Shown here piece after piece: positions 24,093-32,870 of a stretch of DNA of 64,000 bases (positions within the stretch are counted from its first letter, which is position 1; each line of letters opens with the position of its first letter). Made by a program: the position numbers and the translations under genes. The notes below the pieces were generated by a model, which worked only from the letters and a program-made list of their open reading frames with translations, was not told the DNA's origin and did not search any database. Origin of the DNA: Timema cristinae (lineage: Eukaryota; Arthropoda; Insecta; Phasmatodea; Timematidae); the NCBI GenBank assembly GCA_039000515.1, contig JBCFYV010003508.1, forward strand, positions 47,949,265 to 48,013,264, in the 5' to 3' direction.

Positions 24093-27000
24093 GTGTGTGT
24101 GGAAAGGCCAACCTAAATGAGACATTTCTTCATCCTTGGTTTGCCTCACTTCAAATTTACCTCTGATGTATAAAGGATTAAGGGTGAATTTCAAGGAAAT
24201 GCACCAGCACATTATTGGAAGAATGATGGGAGGCCAATCGTGGAAATATTGGCTCCTAATGTTTTCGGTGGGTTACTAAACTTTGACATTTGTTTTTATA
24301 AAATTTGAAGGTTTTCAATAAATACACAGCTACACACTTTTTTAAAAGGTAAACAAACATAAATAGTTTTGTAAAAATAAGCTAGTTATAGGTTTTTTTC
24401 AAATTTATGGGTTGTGAACACAGTGCAGGTTTCTACAAGTTCACAGAATGTATAGCTGGATTCTTATAGAAAATACAAACATATTTTCTATGCTCAAGAC
24501 AGATAGCAATTTAATATATTATTATAAATTTATATTATATATCTCTATAAGGAAAACCTCTTTTCACTGTATGAGGTGATTGTATTATATTTGGAAGAAG
24601 GTACAGGAAAGGTGCATAGAAACACAAAATGACTTTTACAATGAAAAGAAGAACAAAGTTCACACTTTTAACACTGCTGCCACTGGACAAAGTGGTAGAA
24701 AAGAACATATCCTTTGTGTTATTTGTTCCTTTTACATGTGCTTCCTATAAATCGTTACCTTTTCCTCCCTTTTGTGTTTTTTGGTTTCCTCATTTTCCTA
24801 CTTGATGAGTTTTGATAGAATGAAACCTAGGTCGGGGGATCGGCGGTAACGATCAATTTCCTTCAAGAGGCAGCCACTAACCCTCTGTCCAGTGTCAGCA
24901 GTGTAAAGTGTGAACTGTGTTCTTCTTTTCATTGTAAAAGTCATTTTGTGTTTGTTCCTTTTATGTTTCTGATCACCTTTCCTAGACATTATTCCTAATT
25001 TAACAGTAATAATTTATAGGTGTTGGTAATATTTATTATTATTATTATTAGCACCGCGTCTTACTACCCATTCGGGTTATACGCACTTACGCTAATGTGT
25101 AATGGTAGGGTGATATTGAGATGAAATGAAGGACCTACAGTTTAACGTGGAATCCGAACCACGGTGGAAGCCTGGCATTCCTCACATTCACAAGATGTCT
25201 TGTCAGAGGTGAAGGAGGGTTTGGTAATCAGATAAATCTGTGCCGGGACCGAGGATTGAACCCCGGCCGCCAGCATAGAAGTCTGACACCTTACCCATAG
25301 ACCACCAGGTCACCATATAATATCTATCAATAGTGACAGCTGCATTTCACATGACCAGACGTATAAATATATAAAAATGGTTTTAGTAGCTTTTGAAACT
25401 GCCAAAAAAAAAGTTTCTTCTTCAAAGAATCAGAATGCACAGCGGTTATTGAAATCATGTAGTTTTGAACATATGTATTCTATTTGTACTTACAACGTCC
25501 TCGGGGATTTTAAACTGACATAGAGTGAGACATCCATTCCTCATCATTGTGTCATCACTCCGATACGCGCTCATACCATTGAGTAGAGTGCCAATAACCA
25601 TACGTTTTGTTCTCATGTCAAATGAAGTTTTGTCTTTGCCTTTCACAATATAAAACAACGTTGCACTAAAACAAACAAACCACACACAACGTTGATGTCA
25701 TTAAATACTTTTGGGAAAATTTATGGGTGACACAATAATATTTTATTTGAAGTATTTAACGTGCACTTTCTGAGCTGACTAATTATATCAGCATACAAAT
25801 TATAAACTACCTTAAATATAAACAGACACAACATCCAGTCCCCAGCCGTTAATTCAACACCTTTCTTGAATCAAATACCTTTTCTACCTGCTCACCTTCC
25901 AGATATTTGAATGTGCTTCTCGTTAATGTGGCGATCCATTGCCTCGAGGACTACGCCCAGAGCATAGTTGATGTTCTGGCATGTCTCGTAGCGAAACAAA
26001 TGATACAAATCGTTGAGAACCTTTTGAAGCACCGCGGGACGGTCCAAGTTAGCCGCCGCGGCATAGTAGATCTGTTCTTCGTTAGCGTCACCTGCAATCT
26101 GGGAGAGACATGCGGCCCTTAGAGGTCTCTTTGATAGTCACTTCGAAATTTGCGTCAGTGATGCATTTAAATTATAAATATTTTAAAATGTGTTGATTTT
26201 TTTAATTACTATGTTTAACAAGGCAAATAATAGGATTAATCTATTAGGTAGGGATGAGGAAGGTAATTTTAGAAGAAGTGCATTCACATTTAGCTTAAAG
26301 GAGAAAAATTAATTGATAAATCACCTTTAGGTAGTCTTATGACAATACACAGTAATGTTAATTGATTATTTATTGTGCTATTAAAACTAATAACGGTTGA
26401 TACAAGTTTAATAAAGTTGCTATAACGGACTGTTTTGTCAGTCAGATATAGAAGAACTTTGTAGAAATTTGTTGAGTATTTAAATGCATCTTGAAAATAA
26501 AATTCTAAATGACACAAAAACCAGACCAAAGTGGGTATCAATGAAATAGTAAGTAAAACGTATCCTCATACTAACATTTTCTTACTCTTACGAGGTGAAT
26601 AAATTCTTCTTCGTTGTTTCTGTCACTCCGGTAGGTTTAATAGTTTACAACAGTGTTAGTTTAGTAGGCTACATAACTGTACTTTCTATGGATGGAACCC
26701 ATGGATTTTCAAATCCCTCGAATCCTTAAGAATATTTGAGTTTTGAGGATTCAAGAAAATTTTGATTCAAAACTTAAATCCTTAAATTTATTGTTCAATT
26801 GTTTAAAGCTCTAATATTGCTTATTGGTGGCTCAGAACCAATTATGATTATAAGATGAACTTAACAACCAGACCCCAGACCAGTAATTTAACAGTTAGTT
26901 GAATGTTTGAATGTTATAATGAATAGTGTTAGAAACAATGTTAACAATTAGTCCCTAGTTATGATTTATATTTCCTCTTATTTCATAATTTTTTTCAAGA

Positions 27001-27239
27001 TTCAAATCAGAGATTCAAATCAGAGATTCAAAGGTAGATTGGAGATTCTGATTCAGAAAAAAGTGGATTCAACCAAACTCTAGTAATTTCTTTACTTCAA
27101 GTCAACTTGGTAGATTTATTAAATATACAGTACATAAAACATCTTGTAGACATTTCATTTTATTTTCACTTTGTTTTGAATACAATAAAAACTTCACACT
27201 AAGATATTGATGATAATTAATCATTCATTAGTCATGATT

Positions 27240-27279
<40 letters not shown>

Positions 27280-30200
27280 ACAGTGCAGTAAGAAGATTTT
27301 TATAATATGTAGGTATGGTTAACAGATTCATCTATTCAGATATTAAAACTCAAGATCTGTTGTACTCCTTATTCTCCGTCTCTCTGTCACCAGTAAACTC
27401 AAAGAGTACTCATCGGATTGAGACAGTGTTTGTCTGTTGTACTCCTTATTCTCCGTCTCTCTGTCACCAGTAAACTCAAAGAGTACTCATCGGATTGAGA
27501 CAGTTGTTTGTCTGTTGTACTCCTTATTCTCCGTCTCTCTGTCACCAGTAAACTCAAGAGTACTCATCGGATTGAGACAGTTGTTGGTCTGTTGTACTCC
27601 TTATTCTCCGTCTCTCTGTCACCAGTAAACTCAAAGAGTACTCATCGGATTGAGACAGTTGTTTGTCTGTTGTACTCCTTATTCTCCGTCTCTCTGTCAC
27701 CAGAAAACTCAAAGAGTACTCATCGGATTGAGACAGTTGTTTGTCTGTTGTACTCCTTAGTTTTCAGGGAACATGGTAACCTATGTACCATCACTCCTCC
27801 TCATCAGCGAGCAAAAGACCCAAGAGTAAGCTGCCATCAACATATGTTACGGCTAGCATTGCGAGTACATAAGATGGCATGTGGTATGAGTTGGGGTGTG
27901 GAGGGGGAGACCATAGGGTGGGGGGGAGGGGGAGGGAGAGTCCTTGTTTCTTAGTGAATCTTAGTACGCACATAAAACACTGCTCTCGACTAAGTTTTAT
28001 TCTTTACTAACATTTGAAGTTGTTGAATGTGTTTATGTATTGTTTAATGCGAGAGTGGGCAAATTATGGTTAAGAATAAACTTTGTAAAAAAATCTCATT
28101 TAAAAGAATAAAACTTTTTTTTTTAAGGATTTGAATCTCTAATATCCTTAAAGAATCGAGTGGTTCGGCATCCCTAGTAGATATGTCTAAGAGAAAATAT
28201 GGCTCTCAGGAATGAACCAATCTGGCGGATAGCTATGTTTGCTTACTCTTTTGGCAGGTATGTCATGACGTCTGCAGGCCCCGTGATGTGTTCCATAAAG
28301 ACCCAAGAAGTCAAACGGGTTATTGACTCGAGAGCTCAAACCAGGAATATCAGTCCGGGCCACAGATTCCTTATCACCACTTTTTGAAGCTGGACTGTGC
28401 AATGCTACGCCTGTAATCCAAATGTGTCGGATAGAAAGTTTGAAAAAACTGTTTCCCCAAGGCCTGATAGAAGTTTAAAGAATAGTGTGTTGTTTATAAA
28501 TGTACGAAACTTAATAAATATTGGTAAGGGGCCACCCTTAAATTACATAAGGGTTGGGGGAAAACACCTCCTTATTAAGCCCGACAAGGATTCAAACCCC
28601 AGCCTTCCCACCATCGGCAAACTCCACTAGATGATCTTGACCCACTGATACATTTAAAAAACAAAAAATAAATAGATTATAAAATTCTTCAATTGTATCA
28701 AAAAATATTCTTAATTTAAATGACTAAAAAATTATGCCAATTAAGAAAATATCTAGAAATAAAAAATAACCAAAAAAGGACCTGTAAAACATTTACTCAA
28801 GCAAAGGTTCACGAGTAGAATTTATGTATACATAAGCACGGTCTGTGATGTACCATTAAAAATAGATGACACATTATCAAAATCTAGGGCCATGAGGTAA
28901 CATTAGCGGCAACATTGTATCAAAATCAATAAGAGTGGAGTTAAGTGGTAAAATATTGTAACTATGTGTTTAATTATCTATGATACGTGTAATGTATGTG
29001 AAATGAAAGATGTCAATTCAGGCTTAAGCTGCGGCCATCCAGTGAGCTGGTTGCAAATGGGAGAGACTTTGGGACTCATCGTATGACGTTCTGGCGACCT
29101 GGTCGCGGTGTTTACGTTGTGGCAGCCTGATCACAAGTATGGCCGTAGCCTAACAGGGTGAGCAGTAAACAGGAGTAGGGCCTACACACTTACCAGAAAA
29201 CAAAGCCCTTCTGAAAAGAGTAAATGAATCTGTGTAAGAAAATCTAATATTTTGGTGTTATTTTGTGTTTATTCAAAATTACATGTTATCTGAGGTGTTA
29301 AAGTATTATTTACGTTTTGAGACCATGCATACAAAATTAAAATTTGTTGTTGAAACCTCATATATTTGCTTTAAAATTCTATGTCAAGTTTGTCTGCATA
29401 TTTCACAATTTTGTAGCCTAAAGTTATCTTACAATACAACAAAATACTAATCAAATTACAGCATAATCAAAATTTCTGCTTAATTTCTTCTTAATTTCGT
29501 GATTATTTAAAGATTTTTTTTGTTGTAAAATCGGTGTTATTTCTTTTTATAGGAGGATTTCGTGTAACAAGACGATTTCATTTTATTTCGCTTTTCAAAA
29601 ACATTGTAAGCCATATCTAAAAACTATCAAAGGAAAAAGTACTTGATTCTATCTTTGTACGATACTTTTCACATCTCACCATTTTTACGGGACTCTACCG
29701 ATAAGACCCTACACATGGAGTTTGTAATCCACACTAGAGTCTAGTGAAGCTTACCTGTCCCAGCCAAGTTGGTCCCAGAGATGTCCAACGAGACCAAACA
29801 CGGTAAGTTTTCCACAAGCATAGCGAGCGTATGGTTTTCACAACGATATACTCCCTGTTTATCAACAACCTGAGAAATATCCAGGTGCCTAAATCATAAA
29901 AAAAAGAAAGATTAATTTTTTAAATCTAGGAACATAATTTAAACTAAATATAGATTTTGAAATTATAATCACATATAAAGTTAAATAAATTGTCATTTTA
30001 TAAGGAAATTTGAAGGGTGTGATGATAAAGGTAACTCCCCGCTACCTGAAGAATTTGGTAACCGAGGTAATTCCTACCCAGTGTTCTCCCCAGAAAATGT
30101 TTCCAGGGGGGTAGCACTATTAAGTAAGTGGAGTACTCTGTAATTTTTTATGACTTGCACCACACACATTTCAGCCGAGTAGTCGGTAAAATAAGCTGGG

Positions 30201-31803
30201 CGGTATGTCGATTGAAAGGCTATGGGGAGAACACTGATATCTATCTATCTATCTATCTATCTATCTTAATCTTACCTAGTTCTTCTTGACCATCCTTCTC
30301 TCGTCACATGATCACTTTCTTATCCTACACAACTTCTTCATATCGTAGATCACACAAGTGTTGATAAATAAGAGAATACAAAACACAATAAAGAAAAGTC
30401 AAAACTAAATTTAAGATAATACCAAAAGTCTTAAATTAAGGACACATTAAACTATCCTATATGACAATTTGATAAAAAAACACTTTGATCTTAATTCTGA
30501 CTTTTTTTTAACTCCTCATTTTATTACCCGTTCGGGTTATACGCTTAAGTACTAATTACACTAATGGATTAGGAATTGGGAAAGTTGGATTTAGAGGAAG
30601 TGAACCCGCATTTGCGTGGAGGGAGAGTGGAAAACCATTTAGGAAAAACCACCTCAAGTTCACCCGACCGAGATTCGAACCTCGATCTCCCCATCCTCAG
30701 CAGTCGAGCTCAACACGACAAGCGCGTTATCTAACTACGCCGCCGAGGCGGGTTTTTATTAAATGATTTTCCACTCTACCTTCACATAAATGCACGTAGC
30801 CTAAACTTCCTCTCAATTCAACTTTCGTCCCCAACATGTTAGTGTAATTAGTAAATAGGTTTATAGCACAAATGGGTAGGAGACCTGATTGAAAAAAAAT
30901 AAAAAAATTATAATTTGACAAAGAAAAAGTGTCGAGAATTCTTCTTCCCTCTGTGTAATTTCCATAAAAACGAGTTTTTGCATGTGAACTATATAAATAT
31001 TATACTTAGCATAGTCTGCATAAATTATATCTTTAAACTTACCTTAAGTTCTTCTGATTACAAAGGGATGCTAATGCATTTTGTAACCCCACGACATTAT
31101 GAAGTACAAGAGAAGTAAGGTTGGGTAGTTCACATAAATAAGATAAATCTCCCAAGTTAAAGCAACCCGACAGGTCAAGATGTGTCAACTTGTGGAGTGG
31201 TCGTACAAGAACAGGAAAATACAAATTTTTCCCTTCTACGAACAAATTTCTAATAGCCAGACGACGTATATTAGGTGTCCGTAGTATATAACCTCTTTTG
31301 TGGTATGCACAGATGTTTTCGTTAATAGATTGAGCACAAGGGATTCCCGACATCAATGTGTCTGGGAAAATATTAACAGACAGGCCGAGTATCAGTGATG
31401 CGATGGAATCTCCACGATCATTTATATTCTGCAGTGATTTTTCTGTTATCTCAGAACAATTTGAAATATTGAGTTCTACCAGATTATGGTTTAGCAAAAC
31501 ACGTAAACCGTCGTCCGTTATCGATGAATTTCTCAAACGGACTCTTTTAAGTCTTGTTGTGTGAGAATTCGAAAATATATTAACAAATCTATCATCAACA
31601 GAATTTCCACATTTTTGGTAAATTTCAATAAGTCTTTCACAAATTTCACTTGGCAAAGCAAGCCCTTCTTTCAGATGATAGTCTCTGGTGAAAGGATCCA
31701 CTGAACAAATAGTGTCCAAGTTATGAACAACATATTTAAAACACAAGTCTAACAGTGATTCAGGAGCACCGTTTACGATTGCAGGAAAAGGCAGCATACT
31801 CAT
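16324..31803 (-). CDS. ZER1: Protein zer-1 homolog, CUL2 ubiquitin-ligase substrate receptor (complete, 11 exons)
   Basis: Exons in transcript order: 31043-31803, 29755-29888, 28247-28410, 25896-26098, 25494-25665, 22138-22299, 21388-21549, 20730-20879, 19591-19745, 17118-17215, 16324-16499. They sum to 2337 nt (778 aa plus stop), close to human ZER1 at about 766 aa as I recall. All introns are GT-AG and all phases fit. An elongin BC-box (SLLDLC, residues 16-21) and a CUL2-box-like LPSEICERL (50-58) precede LRRs (about 70-300) and ARM-like repeats (about 330-770). W559, N560, D563, N604 and E607 align with the ZYG11B pocket that binds N-terminal glycine degrons. Known family role: CUL2-elongin B/C receptor that ubiquitylates Gly/N-degron proteins. 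ZER1 rather than ZYG11 is favoured by [20 protein letters not shown] and YRSFEP. The start is supported by an in-frame TGA three codons upstream; its Kozak context is poor, so Met3 may also be used. Confidence 0.95.
16640..16845 (-). repeat. Interspersed repeat, 'ggattc' family (hAT-like end)
   Basis: Minus strand begins tagggatgggactttgaatc. The body (gccccaataagcagtgttag) recurs at 26690-27090, 45590-45815 and 45860-46340. Confidence 0.5.
16856..16960 (+). mobile_element. mariner-like terminal fragment
   Basis: Starts tacgaggtgtggctattaaa, which resembles mariner-type termini. Only one end is seen; it is cut by a SINE A head at 16968. Confidence 0.45.
16968..17050 (-). repeat. SINE family A, head only
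   Basis: Minus-strand tRNA-like head (cgaagcggctatc side to cctcgatctcgtcatcggca), about 70 nt from the exon 10 donor. Confidence 0.6.
17118..17215 (-). CDS. ZER1: ZER1 exon 10
   Basis: Reads [15 protein letters not shown] and [15 protein letters not shown]. Acceptor atgtatag, donor gtaagt, phase 1. Confidence 0.92.
17291..17497 (-). repeat. SINE family B copy with a poly-C expansion
   Basis: Head at the right (ggaatcgaatccaggaccct), body at the left. The body's usual CCCC is replaced by a run of 15 C at 17343-17357. Confidence 0.7.
17755..17950 (+). repeat. Interspersed repeat family Q copy
   Basis: Shares aaaacacagttcacacttta and ggctgccttttaaagaaaat with copies at 24595-24700 (+), 24795-24995 (-) and 60722-60990 (+). 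A short frame ([13 protein letters not shown]) is readable but broken in other copies. Confidence 0.6.
18030..18430 (-). mobile_element. LINE reverse-transcriptase fragment
   Basis: The minus strand reads ADDLMVW (catalytic ADD box), [19 protein letters not shown] and [14 protein letters not shown]. Truncated; it abuts the 32-bp array. Confidence 0.7.
18430..19114 (+). repeat. 32-bp minisatellite, about 21 copies
   Basis: Unit: tatgtttatctttgtctg then tatgtccctattca. Copies from 18770 rightward are nearly perfect; 18480-18770 is riddled with one-base deletions. All three forward frames are open and look like membrane proteins only because of the repeat. Confidence 0.95.
19303..19572 (+). repeat. 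SINE family B copy
   Basis: Full-length head and body. It ends about 19 nt from the 3' side of ZER1 exon 9. Confidence 0.75.
19591..19745 (-). CDS. ZER1: ZER1 exon 9
   Basis: Reads [17 protein letters not shown] and RTERNINYR. Acceptor aacacag, donor gtaaat, phase 2. It lacks a long ATG-started frame and was recovered by homology and phase. Confidence 0.92.
20040..20335 (-). repeat. SINE family C copy
   Basis: Minus strand: head with tctaggggtaaggt and ggttcaatcctcggtcccgg, body, conserved 3' tail (gcgtataacccgaatgggta), then a (TAA)n tract. Confidence 0.85.
20550..20700 (+). mobile_element. LINE 3' end
   Basis: Matches the 3' terminus of the LINE at 43190 (ggtggaagatagaggcattt, then an actaaa...gacgtgg segment) and ends in a (GAT)n tail. 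Confidence 0.6.
20730..20879 (-). CDS. ZER1: ZER1 exon 8
   Basis: 50 codons ([24 protein letters not shown]). Holds pocket residues N604 and E607. A SINE begins only about 20 nt upstream of its acceptor. Confidence 0.93.
20896..21165 (-). repeat. SINE family A copy with internal duplication
   Basis: Two partial copies of 'ggaaaaccaccct...acccaa' lie in tandem, with the head at the right end (gtctagtctaacacgaaagt). It reaches to within about 20 nt of the ZER1 exon 8 acceptor. Confidence 0.65.
21388..21549 (-). CDS. ZER1: ZER1 exon 7
   Basis: 54 codons. Holds WNVTDET, the first half of the degron pocket. Acceptor ttttccag, donor gtaagt. Confidence 0.93.
21868..22086 (-). repeat. SINE family A copy
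   Basis: Minus strand, near full length: head at the right, 3' hairpin tail at the left (ttactacttgttcgggttat). Confidence 0.75.
22138..22299 (-). CDS. ZER1: ZER1 exon 6
   Basis: 54 codons ([15 protein letters not shown] ... GDLGAIN). Acceptor cctaatcag, donor gtaact. Confidence 0.93.
22600..22675 (-). repeat. tRNA-like SINE head, family D
   Basis: gggaattgaacctgggacat with ctctaaccactgaactatcc, read as an inverted A/B-box pair. Same family at 40432 and 53141. Confidence 0.55.
22790..23397 (-). mobile_element. SINE split by a hAT-like MITE
   Basis: SINE body at 22790-22965 and its tRNA-like head at 23303-23397 (ccaggaatcaaacccgagac). Between them, 22966-23302, is a segment with similar inverted ends (cagggtggatacc and its diverged inverse near 23290) and tracts of 'ttccctga'. 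Confidence 0.45.
23540..24048 (+). repeat. 85-bp minisatellite, about 6 copies
   Basis: Unit includes atatggaagaaacgagctg, aacacatccaaatactctat and gaggacatttcctcagtact. Later copies carry single-base losses. Confidence 0.95.
24049..24101 (+). repeat. (TG)n microsatellite
   Basis: About 25 TG units directly abutting the 85-bp array. Confidence 0.95.
24595..24995. repeat. Inverted pair of family Q repeats
   Basis: 24604-24700 (+) and 24882-24990 (-) are near-perfect inverses (aaaatgacttttacaatgaa on one strand, ttcattgtaaaagtcatttt on the other), separated by about 180 nt. Confidence 0.65.
25030..25316 (-). repeat. SINE family C copy
   Basis: Full length with hairpin tail (gtcttactacccattcgggt) and flanking (TTA)n. 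Confidence 0.85.
25494..25665 (-). CDS. ZER1: ZER1 exon 5
   Basis: Reads [16 protein letters not shown] and [13 protein letters not shown]. Acceptor ttgttttag, donor gtaagt, phase 0. Confidence 0.93.
25896..26098 (-). CDS. ZER1: ZER1 exon 4
   Basis: Reads [19 protein letters not shown], start of the ARM region (compare the human GDKNEEQ motif). Donor gtgagc, phase 2. Confidence 0.92.
26690..27090 (+). repeat. Interspersed repeat, 'ggattc' family
   Basis: Body (gatgaacttaacaaccagac) shared with 45590-45815. Ends are rich in complementary ggattc/gaatcc runs. Confidence 0.5.
27241..27280 (+). repeat. (AAT)n microsatellite
   Basis: About 13 perfect AAT units. Confidence 0.9.
27357..27762 (+). 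repeat. 78-bp minisatellite, about 5 copies
   Basis: Unit includes gttgtactccttattctcc, gtctctctgtcaccagtaaa and ctcatcggattgagacagtt. 78 is divisible by 3, so an open frame is conserved by chance of length; a one-base loss breaks it. Confidence 0.95.
28247..28410 (-). CDS. ZER1: ZER1 exon 3
   Basis: Reads [10 protein letters not shown] and [15 protein letters not shown]. Acceptor ggattacag is chosen as the first AG. An in-frame alternative (tag, start 28404) would remove two residues. Donor gtaagc. Confidence 0.85.
29755..29888 (-). CDS. ZER1: ZER1 exon 2
   Basis: Reads HLDISQVVD and [13 protein letters not shown], the last LRRs. Acceptor tgatttag, donor gtaagc. Confidence 0.9.
30079..30236. 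mobile_element. hAT-type MITE, 158 bp
   Basis: Perfect 14-bp terminal inverted repeats CAGTGTTCTCCCCA / TGGGGAGAACACTG, the classic hAT end. No coding capacity. No clear 8-bp duplication. In ZER1 intron 1; followed by (ATCT)n at 30237-30266. Confidence 0.8.
30515..30755 (-). repeat. SINE family A copy
   Basis: Minus strand, full length with the hairpin tail (attacccgttcgggttatac) and head (gcgttatctaactacgccgc). Confidence 0.8.
31043..31803 (-). CDS. ZER1: ZER1 exon 1 (coding)
   Basis: ATG at 31801-31803 and donor gtaagt at the low end, phase 2. It encodes the BC-box, CUL2-box and the first LRRs. Confidence 0.95.
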
Positions 31804-32850
31804 GAAGTTTCAGCAGTTCTCCTTAGTTCACTTGTTTCTAAACCAACAACAACAACAACAAAATAAGTGGTATGCAGTCACCTCATTAATTGAGACAAGA
31901 TATAACCTCTATCAGATTATATAAAAATAGCATAAAGGTAACTAACTAAAGAATTAATTTTTTTTAGTGATCCCACCTTTATTGTATACACATAATTTTT
32001 TACTTTGTTTTGAAAGACAAATGGTTTATAATACTTCGCATTACAACAACAATGATGTTATTTTATAAAGCAAAATGATTTAGTTGCACCTATGTAATGT
32101 TTGTTTTCGATAAACTCACGTTATTACGTCCAAATAATTAAAAACTTTACATTACTTACATTTATTTTTCTCGCTTTACACAGATGTTTTCTGTTCACAT
32201 GCTACCAAACTATTACAACAAATATTCTGTCAAATGAGAAAATAAAAAGATTTGTAGACACAATTTTTTTTAATAGTAGATATTTATTAAAGCATATACA
32301 CGTTCAGAAAATGGAAATATTTGATTCAATTTGTTATAATCTGTGTGTTTTGTAAATAACAAACATAATTTTTAATATCGGTGCGGTTTATACAATTTAT
32401 TGCTCTTGATTATAGCAGACGACAATAATTATAGTTGCAAGTTAATTTTAATTAACATTCAGATATTAAATCATAAAATTTAAAAATATATACATTTACT
32501 CAAGTAATTAATTTCTGAAAACAAACATAATAAATTCACTAACATATTTTTATTTTCTGTTAAGGAATGTGTCAGTTGACGGTTTCATTCTAATATCTAT
32601 AATATGTAACTGAAGTGATAAGTATTTTTCTATTGTCATCCTGTACTGTCTCAGTTTATGTTGGTAGACCGACTAACGTGGAATACAAAACCAATAGCAG
32701 TTTTACCAACAGTACAATCTGGTTTCTACTAGTATTATAATTTCACCAGTTGTACAATCATATGATAAGAAAAAAGGGAAGTTTGTCCATTCCAGGTCCC
32801 GTGATATACTTGAAAACTAACGTGATTCGGGAGATCGGTGTAGATTTGAC
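31804..32850. promoter_or_regulatory. Shared intergenic region of ZER1 (-) and TBC1D13 (+)
   Basis: 1047 bp separate the two start codons of the divergent genes, so both promoters and 5' UTRs must lie here unless upstream non-coding exons exist. A CCAAT box is at 32691 (+). No TATA box is convincing in this AT-rich DNA, and no CpG-rich island is seen. A (CAA)n stretch at 31842-31860 lies in the probable ZER1 leader. Confidence 0.6.
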
Positions 32851-32870
32851 ATGGCGGCTTACAGAGCAAG
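32851..32870 (+). CDS. TBC1D13: TBC1D13 exon 1 (20-nt coding part)
   Basis: MAAYRA plus two bases of an Arg codon. Donor gtatat. Confidence 0.85.

Noticed and set aside
27437..27954. Open frames with a 26-residue repeat
   Set aside because: 78-bp minisatellite; one unit has a one-base deletion that breaks the frame.
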